Source: Anaerolineae bacterium
Lineage (GTDB): Bacteria > Chloroflexota > Anaerolineae > SpSt-600
DNA: 9,738 bases
Direction of reading: 5' to 3'
Assembly (NCBI GenBank): GCA_028275425.1
Contig: JAPWUT010000047.1
Coordinates: 1-9,738, forward strand
Shown here: in pieces, positions 1 to 5,566 of the stretch
Layout of the letters: each line of letters begins with the position of its first letter
Position numbering within the stretch: the first letter of the stretch is position 1
Translations under genes and position numbers: made by a program
Notes under the pieces: model-generated
Told to the model about the DNA's origin: nothing
Databases searched by the model: none
Seen by the model: the letters and a program-made list of their open reading frames with translations, nothing else

Positions 1-485
1 CTGACTTCCCCTTGATTGCGTTCCATTTTGGACAAGCGAAGACCGTGCCCGAAGTTTGGATCCCTACTTTTTATGCGGTGGCGATGGGCACAGATGCTGT
101 AGCTGCACTTGTCTTTGGGCGGCTTTACGACCGCCTGGGTTTCCGGACGCTTATCCTGGCGACGCTCCTTTCAGCCTTGTGCGCTCCCTTGGTCTTTCTC
201 GGTAATTTCTGGGAGGCCCTTTTGGGTGTGACAGTGTGGGGCATAGGCATGGGTGCGCAGGAGTCAATTATGCGAGCAGCAGTAGCCGGCATGACAGACC
301 AGCAGCGGCGCGGGACCGCTTACGGAATCTTCAACACCGGTTATGGGCTCGCCTGGTTTTTGGGGAGCAGCCTTATGGGAGTGCTATATGACCTATCGCT
401 GCCGGCACTGATCGGTTTCTCCGTTGGCCTCCAGGTACTCTCTTTGCCCCTGCTTATGGTGGTTGCCGGGCGATCAGCGCGTTGA
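1..485 (+). CDS. MFS transporter, C-terminal part (5' end outside window)
   Basis: This is the last ~160 residues of a major facilitator superfamily permease. The reading frame is open from base 3, so the true start lies upstream of the window. It covers about five hydrophobic membrane segments. The sequence GRLYDRLGFRTL is the second-half copy of MFS motif A, in the short cytoplasmic loop after the first visible helix pair. The stretch from RAAVAGM through RRGTAYGIFNTGYG is the characteristic loop and helix near TM10-11 of many MFS drug/metabolite exporters. The protein ends shortly after the last helix (MVVAGRSAR), a normal MFS C-terminus. The substrate cannot be told from this fragment. 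It converges on another MFS gene on the minus strand with only 44 nt between stop codons. The two are not close copies, so this is not an obvious duplication. Confidence 0.85.
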   Translation, partial: DFPLIAFHFGQAKTVPEVWIPTFYAVAMGTDAVAALVFGRLYDRLGFRTLILATLLSALCAPLVFLGNFWEALLGVTVWGIGMGAQESIMRAAVAGMTDQQRRGTAYGIFNTGYGLAWFLGSSLMGVLYDLSLPALIGFSVGLQVLSLPLLMVVAGRSAR

Positions 486-529
486 GCCTGAAGATGTCCT
501 GCGAATACTGAAAGCTCTCGGCTTCCGCG

Positions 530-1810
530 CTACTTTGCTTGCTGCCCCTTAAGGACGGCCCAGGGTTTGGTTCCCCTGATAAAGAGGACAAATAGCAAAG
601 CGGTAAATGCCCTCAAAGCCCCCGAGAGCAAAAACAAGGCTTTGTATCCGAGCTCGCTTGCTACCACGCCCCCAAGTATAGGCCCCACAGTCATGCCAAG
701 CCCTACTATTACTTGGTAGAAAGCGACATACAAAGGCCTACCCTCGTGGGGGGTGAATTCAAGCAGGAGGTTGAAGGAAACAAGGTTGAAGCCAGCCCAA
801 ACAAATCCGCTGAAGACTTCAACAGGCAGTATGAACCAGACCGTTGGCGCAAAGGCCCATAGCCAAGGCACCATAGGGATGAGGAAAGAAGTAAGCCTGT
901 GGACCCACAAAGCCCCCCGAACATCAGCCTGGTAACCGAATAGCCGCTGGCCGGGGATGGAAGCTAATATTGCCAGAGAGGAAGTGAGCCCGACAATTGT
1001 CCCCCCGGCCTTCAGGACTTCCACCATGTAAACTGGGAAAAACGGCCCTGCCACCATAACCGAAAAGTTCCAAAGGCCTGAGAGAAGGCAGAAGGGCAGG
1101 AAACTCGGTACTTCTCTAACAGCCCTGAGGATTCCCAGCGCATTCAGGCTTTGCCCCTCCCTTTGGGCCAAGCTCGGTTCCTCTATCCGGGAAAAGGAAT
1201 AGGCCGAGAGCAAGCCCAATAGGCCAGCAAGGGCAAAAGCTACTTGGTAACCCCCAGGCTTGCCGAAAATGTCTATGAGGGCCCCGGCTAAGAGGGTGAT
1301 GAGGATACTGACTAAGGCTATGAGGATATTGCGGGAGCCGAAGTACCTCCCCCGCCATTCCAGAGGCACCAGCTTGGCTACAAATGCCGTCCAGGCCGGG
1401 TTAGCAAAGTTGCCCAATAGGACCCGGAGTATAGCCAAGCCTATCGCCACCGAGATTGCCCAGCTGCCCAGAGGGAGGAAGGGCAAAATCGCCAGGAAAA
1501 ACAGGGTTGATTTGCTCAAAATAAGGTTCTTGAGGACGAACCCTTTGTATTCGCGGGCCCTTTCGGCTAAGGCCGCACCTGGGAACATAACCAAGGGCAT
1601 CGTTAAGTTGGAAAGCGAGGCCAAAAGCCCTATCTGTGCCCTGTTCGCTCCCAAAGCCAGCAAGTATAGGGAAAGGAAAGCGTTTACTATGGCATCGCTC
1701 GCCCCACCGAACATTCCATCGGCAAGGAACCAGCGGAGAGAGCGGCGCCTCAACGTCCCAGCCTGCGGACCCCAATCGTCTTCTATGAAGGCAATTAAAC
1801 GCTTAAGCAC
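530..1810 (-). CDS. MFS transporter, 12-TM permease
   Basis: A complete 426-residue major facilitator superfamily transporter with about 12 hydrophobic helices, the usual family size. The N-terminal cytoplasmic stretch (residues ~1-28) is charged, followed by TM1 (WFLADGMFGGASDAIVNAF). A motif-A-like loop AERAREYKG lies near residues 82-90, and EWRGRYFGSRN near 151-161 is the TM4-TM5 loop typical of a bacterial MFS subgroup. The start is GTG at 1810, 3 nt after the stop of the c-di-AMP-receptor-family gene, with only a weak GGGGTAGG-like ribosome site, so translational coupling is likely. It is the last gene of the minus-strand operon. Substrate unknown. Its position directly behind two PII-like sensor genes suggests it could be a regulated transporter, but that is inference only. 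Confidence 0.9.
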   Translation of the reverse strand: MLKRLIAFIEDDWGPQAGTLRRRSLRWFLADGMFGGASDAIVNAFLSLYLLALGANRAQIGLLASLSNLTMPLVMFPGAALAERAREYKGFVLKNLILSKSTLFFLAILPFLPLGSWAISVAIGLAILRVLLGNFANPAWTAFVAKLVPLEWRGRYFGSRNILIALVSILITLLAGALIDIFGKPGGYQVAFALAGLLGLLSAYSFSRIEEPSLAQREGQSLNALGILRAVREVPSFLPFCLLSGLWNFSVMVAGPFFPVYMVEVLKAGGTIVGLTSSLAILASIPGQRLFGYQADVRGALWVHRLTSFLIPMVPWLWAFAPTVWFILPVEVFSGFVWAGFNLVSFNLLLEFTPHEGRPLYVAFYQVIVGLGMTVGPILGGVVASELGYKALFLLSGALRAFTALLFVLFIRGTKPWAVLKGQQAK

Positions 1811-1813
1811 GGC

Positions 1814-2083
1814 CTACCCCAGCTGGATGAATTGCTCCATAGGGATGACAAAAATGGTGGCTTTGTGCTGCCCAGGCGGAGGAGTAGCACAGGAGGAAAC
1901 AAAGGTTTCAAGCAGCTCCTCTACCCTCGCTTCCTCCGTACCGATGAGCAGGGTAACGTTCCCATGGCGCAAGAACCCCCCTGTACTGGCTATCCTCGTC
2001 ACCCGGAAACCCTTGCGCAGGAGAGCCTCCATCACAGGAGGAGCATCGCTATCCTTGATTATCGCTATAACCAGCTTCATCAT
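1814..2083 (-). CDS. PII-like cyclic-di-AMP receptor family protein (DarA/PstA type), short form
   Basis: A small 89-residue cytosolic protein of the CdAMP_rec family (DUF970; B. subtilis DarA/YaaQ, S. aureus PstA). These are PII-like trimers that bind cyclic di-AMP. The N-terminal half matches the family closely: MKLVIAIIKDSD, then GFRVTRIASTGGFLRHGN (residues 25-42), containing the conserved TGGFL and GN elements around the ligand pocket, then VTLLIG. It ends with the family's final strand, ATIFVIPMEQFIQLG. The middle is shorter than usual: about 89 residues against roughly 109 for DarA as I recall, so one of the long loops is trimmed. I chose ATG 2083 because a GGAGG sits 7 nt upstream; a TTG at 2089 is too close to that site. 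It lies 13 nt after a second, divergent copy of the family and 3 nt before an MFS gene. Family assignment is strong; ligand binding is inferred. Confidence 0.88.
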   Translation of the reverse strand: MMKLVIAIIKDSDAPPVMEALLRKGFRVTRIASTGGFLRHGNVTLLIGTEEARVEELLETFVSSCATPPPGQHKATIFVIPMEQFIQLG

Positions 2084-2096
2084 AAGCAAGCCTCCG

Positions 2097-2438
2097 CTAA
2101 ATTTGGTAAAATTTCTCCACCGGAACCACCAAAACCGTCACCCCTCCCGAGCTGACCTCCACTACATGGGGGAAAGATGGGGGCCAAGTTGTAATCGCCC
2201 CCACCGGAACGTAACGTAAGCGAGCGGGGCAGTGGGCCTTTACCAGCTCAAGGAAGCTCGGCAATTTCCGATGGTTCATCCCTACCAGCAAGGTAACCAT
2301 CGGCTCCTCCAAAAGCCCACCCTTGACCTCTATCACAGTCGCCTGAAAGCCTCCCTGGTTTAGGGCTTTGAGGAGCCCCTGAGCATAAGAGCTGTGCACA
2401 ATGGTAAAGGCTAAGCGGTCAATATCCCCTTCCTTCAT
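2097..2438 (-). CDS. PII-like DUF970/CdAMP_rec family protein, divergent paralogue
   Basis: A 113-residue protein of normal family length, paralogous to the gene just downstream. Its C-terminal part, VEVSSGGVTVLVVPVEKFYQ, is clearly the terminal strand pair of DarA/PstA proteins. The N-terminal half keeps the fold pattern (LAFTIVHSS, then LLKALNQGGFQATVIEV, then VTLLVG). However, the ligand-pocket signature is degraded: the expected TGGFLRxGN is replaced by VKGGLLEEPM (residues 39-48). It may therefore bind a different ligand, bind none, or serve as a partner subunit for the short copy. Start ATG 2438 overlaps the TGA of the upstream UPF0104 gene as ATGA, and a strong GGAGGAGGGGG lies just upstream; longer in-frame extensions run through the upstream gene and are not credible. 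Family assignment is good; function unknown. Confidence 0.82.
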   Translation of the reverse strand: MKEGDIDRLAFTIVHSSYAQGLLKALNQGGFQATVIEVKGGLLEEPMVTLLVGMNHRKLPSFLELVKAHCPARLRYVPVGAITTWPPSFPHVVEVSSGGVTVLVVPVEKFYQI

Positions 2439-3427
2439 CTTGCCCCCTCCTCCACTATCTTGGAAAGGGAAAAGCCCTCTCGGCCCAGAAAATAGAGGCC
2501 AACCCCCGTGACGTAAGTGTATTGGATGATATGCGTCAGGATGGAAATGCTCAGGGCAATCTCTTTTGGGACCCCGAAGGCGGCCAAGGCCAGGATAGCT
2601 GCCGCTTGATACGGCCCCACTCCCCCCGGAGCAGCCGGTATCATTATCCCCAAGTTCACGGCCGACATCAGGAAAAGAGCCTGCCAAAGCCCACTCCACC
2701 CAGCGAGAGAGCTGTGGAGGGCTTTAATTCCCAAGTAATAAATTGCCGTTTCCACGCCCCATATCACGATTGAAAAGGCCACCGAACGCATGAAGGTTGG
2801 ACCCAAGCGCAATATCTCCAGCCCGGCAGTGAAAGAAGAAAGCATCCCCAAGGCCTTTTCCCCCCAGTTCCGAGGCAAAGGCCTTGCAAACAGCCTCGCT
2901 AACCACATGGCTTGCCTTTGGTAGAAGAGGAGAAGGAGGAGAAAAGCCAAGGCCAGGATGAAAAGTAGCCCTGAAAGCAAAGCAATCCTCTTAGCCCAAT
3001 CGGGCAAAGGGTAAAAGAGGCCCACCGCTCCCATAGCCCCTACGATAGTGAGGCCGTCCAGGACCCTTTCCAGGACCACTGTGGCGAAGGAAAGGCTTGC
3101 TGAAAGCTCGCTCTTCCGGCTTACGAAATAAGCTCTGGCGAATTCCCCCAGCCTCCCAGGCAAGAGGTTGTTCAGAGCAAAGCCTATCATCAGTGGAGGG
3201 AAAAGTAAGTGGATTGAAAAATTGCCCGCTGGCTCCAAAAGCCACTTCCAACGCGTGGTCCTGAGGAAGTAAGAGAGGATTGTAGGGATAAAGGCCAGGG
3301 CTATGAAGCGGTAATCAGCCCCTTGGAGAGCTCGCCACGTCCTCCCCCAATCTATCTTCTCTATCGCCAAGATGATGAAGGCGAAGGTGACTAAAAAGCC
3401 CAAAATGTTAAGCGCTTTCCGCCGAAT
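2435..3427 (-). CDS. UPF0104 / lysylphosphatidylglycerol-synthase-TM-region family membrane protein, probable ATT start
   Basis: An integral membrane protein of the UPF0104 family (LPG synthase TM region, flippase-like). It has about eight helices and is 330 residues from the start chosen here. Family hallmarks, numbered from that start, are RTTRWKWLL (56-64), NNLLPGRLGE (86-95), ERVLDG (120-125) and AAPGGVGPYQ (265-274). Members are associated with lipid flipping or glycolipid/isoprenoid-linked envelope work; the exact role here is unknown. Start choice: the first canonical start is TTG at 3403, but it has no ribosome site. Eight codons upstream in the same frame, ATT at 3427 lies 7 nt after a good GGAGG (3435-3439) and directly follows the VanZ-like gene's TGA. 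It would give the N-terminus MRRKALNILGFLV, typical of the family. If only canonical starts are accepted, use 3403 (322 residues). The 3' end overlaps the next gene by ATGA. Confidence 0.9.
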   Translation of the reverse strand: MRRKALNILGFLVTFAFIILAIEKIDWGRTWRALQGADYRFIALAFIPTILSYFLRTTRWKWLLEPAGNFSIHLLFPPLMIGFALNNLLPGRLGEFARAYFVSRKSELSASLSFATVVLERVLDGLTIVGAMGAVGLFYPLPDWAKRIALLSGLLFILALAFLLLLLFYQRQAMWLARLFARPLPRNWGEKALGMLSSFTAGLEILRLGPTFMRSVAFSIVIWGVETAIYYLGIKALHSSLAGWSGLWQALFLMSAVNLGIMIPAAPGGVGPYQAAAILALAAFGVPKEIALSISILTHIIQYTYVTGVGLYFLGREGFSLSKIVEEGAR

Positions 3428-3428
3428 C

Positions 3429-3761
3429 TCAACTCCTCCTTTTCCAAAGGATTAAAATCAGGCCAAAGCCGGCCAAGTCCACAATGACGTCTTTAACCGA
3501 AGATGCCCTGCCGGGCACAAAGCTCTGGTACCACTCGTCCAAGACCGCCCAGCCGGCAGATATGGTCCCGGCAAACAGCCCTTTACCCTCCGTTGCCCTG
3601 AGTAGGAGCCAGCCCAGGACGGCGTATTCAAACAGGTGGAACAGGATGTTCCGAGGTTCCCCGCCAGCCCTGGGCAAAAGGGGGCCAGGGATGGAGGAAA
3701 TCGTCAGGATTATCCCCATCCACAATAGGGCCAGACCCCACTTCGCAAAAAAGAAGTTCAT
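3429..3761 (-). CDS. VanZ-like family membrane protein
   Basis: A 110-residue membrane protein with three to four hydrophobic segments (about 7-22, 37-54, 61-75 and 92-105). The VanZ-like signature is present: FEYAVLGWLL (44-53) and DEWYQSFVPGRASSVKDVIVD (75-95), matching the family pattern DE-x-x-Q-x-F-x-PGR-x-x-S-x-x-D. VanZ itself gives low-level teicoplanin resistance; most VanZ-like proteins have no known biochemical role beyond an envelope link. ATG 3761 overlaps the stop of the DUF1028 gene as ATGA; a longer in-frame start at 3851 would lie deep inside that gene and is rejected. There is only a distant AAGGA, so it probably relies on coupled translation. It is followed without a gap by the UPF0104 gene. 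The size is at the short end for the family but looks complete. Confidence 0.87.
   Translation of the reverse strand: MNFFFAKWGLALLWMGIILTISSIPGPLLPRAGGEPRNILFHLFEYAVLGWLLLRATEGKGLFAGTISAGWAVLDEWYQSFVPGRASSVKDVIVDLAGFGLILILWKRRS
3435..3439 (-). promoter_or_regulatory. Ribosome binding site that decides an ATT start
   Basis: GGAGG (within AAGGAGGAG on the minus strand) overlaps the last codons of the VanZ-like gene. It is spaced 7 nt from an in-frame ATT at 3427 but 31 nt from the first canonical start (TTG 3403). No ATG, GTG or TTG in the UPF0104 frame lies within a usable distance. A TTG at 3432 is in another frame. Confidence 0.55.
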
Positions 3762-4621
3762 GGGCCGAAGCGTTCCTTGAGGAAATTCAGCACGGTCAAA
3801 TCTACCAAAGGCTCTTCCTGCCAGCGTTCCTCCAAGTTTTCCCTCAGGCACAGGTTCTTGAAGGCCTCTTTTGTAGCTTCATCGTACTGGCCTGAAAGCG
3901 GGCCTTTGTAATCCCCAGTCTTAAGGAGGATGCGCTGGATTTCCAGGGCTATTTCCCCCTTTATCTCCACCAAATCCTCAGGCTTGGGCTTGAAGAAATA
4001 GAGTTCGTATAGGCTCAGTAGCCTCTTAAGCTCTTTTATGGGTTCTGGGTGGTCATCAACTCTGAGGTCTACGTAGCGGTCGTTGAAGCCGCCGTATCCT
4101 CCTTTCTCCCTGACCACCAACAAAGCCGCTGACTGTTGGCCTCGCCTGTCTCCGCCGGCGGCCTGGCCGGCCTCCAAGGCAGCCACGAGCCTATGGGCCA
4201 GTTCTCCCTCGCTCTTCTCAAAGGCTTCAGCCATCGCCTCCACAACCTTGGGGCCAGCTAAGATGTTCCCCTGGCAAGCATATCCGGGGCCGATTATATG
4301 GCCAGCCCATTCAAAGCAACCCTTGCCAGTGTAGGCAGCGGCCTTACCCTGAGCATCCACTATGCCTACCTGGCGAAGGTCACGGCCTTCGTCCTCAGCA
4401 ATGAGGATTTCTACCACCTCGGGAGCAGATAGGCCAAGGCTTAAAAGTTCAAGGCCCTTAGGGCCGTAGGACGTATTGGCCCAGGATTGGGTAGCAATGG
4501 CACCGACCCCGGCCTTGGCCCAAGGGACCACAGCCCCGGCAGCTAAGAATTTGGATTGGACGGCCACTCCCAAGTCGCCGTTTTTAGGGTCAAAGGCCAC
4601 AATTGAGAAGGTTGCGAGCAT
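3758..4621 (-). CDS. DUF1028 Ntn-hydrolase-like protein with C-terminal peptidoglycan-binding-like domain
   Basis: A 287-residue protein of the DUF1028 family, which belongs to the Ntn-hydrolase fold; members often sit next to peptidases and amidohydrolases, but the reaction is not established. Hallmarks are TFSIVAFDP (4-12), LGVAVQSKF (17-25), GVGAIATQSWANTSYGP (38-54), QVGIVDAQG (84-92), QGNILAGP (117-124), QAAGGDRRGQQSAALL (153-168) and GGFNDRYVDLRVDDHPEP (177-194). No classical signal peptide is visible. From about residue 213, a separate domain (LEIQRILLKTGDYKGPLSG, then DEATKEAFKNLCLRENLEER) matches the putative peptidoglycan-binding domain often fused to DUF1028. The ATG at 4621 is preceded by AAGGAGGG at 5 nt spacing. 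It follows mevalonate kinase by 21 nt and overlaps the VanZ-like gene by 4 nt. Thr4 is a candidate nucleophile by fold analogy only. Confidence 0.92.
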   Translation of the reverse strand: MLATFSIVAFDPKNGDLGVAVQSKFLAAGAVVPWAKAGVGAIATQSWANTSYGPKGLELLSLGLSAPEVVEILIAEDEGRDLRQVGIVDAQGKAAAYTGKGCFEWAGHIIGPGYACQGNILAGPKVVEAMAEAFEKSEGELAHRLVAALEAGQAAGGDRRGQQSAALLVVREKGGYGGFNDRYVDLRVDDHPEPIKELKRLLSLYELYFFKPKPEDLVEIKGEIALEIQRILLKTGDYKGPLSGQYDEATKEAFKNLCLRENLEERWQEEPLVDLTVLNFLKERFGP

Positions 4622-4642
4622 TCTTACCCTCCTTTCCCTGAT

Positions 4643-5566
4643 TCAGACCATGCTTGCCAATATAGCTACGGCCCCCGCTTCTTTCAAGGCTTCGGAGACC
4701 TGAACGATGCTTTCCTCTTCCACCAGAGCAATTATGTTTCCGCCCCAGCCTGCCCCTGAGAGTTTGGCCCCCAGAGCGCCAGCCCTCTTGGCCGCTTCTA
4801 CCAGATGGTCAAGCTCCGGGCAGGAAACCCCAAGCTCTACAAGGAGCCTGTGGTTTTCATCCATAAGCTCGCCCATCCTCTTGAGGTCACCTTCCTCGGC
4901 TGCCTTGCGCCCTGAGAGCACTATCTCCCCTATCCGGTCAAAAAGCTTTTCGTGCCAGGGCTTGTTTTCTTCCCACCTTTTCCTCACCCAAAGCACAACT
5001 TCTTTAGTGGAGCTTGAAATGCCCGTATCGCCTATAATGATGTTAAAGGGCTTTTGGGCTTTGAAAAGGACAGGCTTTTGGTTTTTTATGAAAAACACCG
5101 GGCTCTCGTAAGCGATTACGGTGTTATCTATGCCGCTCGGTGTGCCGTGGTAAATCTTTTCCACCTCGTAGACTATGGCCGAGACCTCATCGGGGGCAAG
5201 CTCCCGACCGAAGTAGGAGGCTAAGGCCCTGACTATGGCCGTAGAGACAGCGGCACCACTGCCCAAGCCTCGGGCTATCGGAATTTCGGAAGTGATGGTG
5301 ATGGTGAAGCCGGTTGCTCTGGGAAACTCCAGGAAGTTCAAGGTTAGTTCCACTGCAAGGCGGAGGGGGTCATCGGGCGGGGCTTCCGAGAGGGAAAACT
5401 CTTTCCCGATGTCAAGGGCTCGGATGAGCGTTTGCCCTGGGGAATCCTCTACTTTGGCCCAAGCTCTTACCCCTTTCACAGGCACGGCGATGGCCGGCCG
5501 GCCATAGACTACGGCGTGTTCCCCGAAAAGTATAACTTTACCCGGAGCCGAGGCTTTGGCTTCCAT
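4643..5566 (-). CDS. mvk: Mevalonate kinase (GHMP kinase)
   Basis: A 307-residue GHMP-family kinase that phosphorylates mevalonate with ATP to give mevalonate 5-phosphate, a cytosolic step of the mevalonate route to isoprenoids. All three family motifs are present: APGKVILFGEHAVVYGRPA (7-25), the ATP-binding loop ARGLGSGAAVSTA (98-110), and KLSGAGWGGN (268-277). HGTPSGIDN (140-148) carries the expected catalytic Asp147 and is specific for mevalonate kinase among GHMP enzymes. The length fits the archaeal/bacterial short form. Trp274 in the third motif replaces the small or basic residue usual at that place. ATG 5566 abuts the TAA of iorA with no gap and has no clear ribosome site, so reinitiation after iorA is likely. 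No other mevalonate-pathway genes are in the window. A few Bacteria, including Chloroflexota, use this pathway. Confidence 0.93.
   Translation of the reverse strand: MEAKASAPGKVILFGEHAVVYGRPAIAVPVKGVRAWAKVEDSPGQTLIRALDIGKEFSLSEAPPDDPLRLAVELTLNFLEFPRATGFTITITSEIPIARGLGSGAAVSTAIVRALASYFGRELAPDEVSAIVYEVEKIYHGTPSGIDNTVIAYESPVFFIKNQKPVLFKAQKPFNIIIGDTGISSSTKEVVLWVRKRWEENKPWHEKLFDRIGEIVLSGRKAAEEGDLKRMGELMDENHRLLVELGVSCPELDHLVEAAKRAGALGAKLSGAGWGGNIIALVEEESIVQVSEALKEAGAVAILASMV

Noticed and set aside
486..529. Possible bidirectional terminator between the convergent MFS genes
   Set aside because: Only a 4-bp AAGC/GCTT stem and a CCTTAAGG palindrome nearby, with no T-run on either strand; nothing convincing.
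1260..2219. 319-codon plus-strand ORF
   Set aside because: Antisense to the well-supported MFS and PII-like genes; low-complexity Arg/Ser/Pro-rich product with no family signature.
2439..2699. N-terminal extension of the upstream PII-like protein to 200 residues
   Set aside because: It would lie wholly inside the UPF0104 gene; the ATG at 2438 has a strong ribosome site and matches the family N-terminus.
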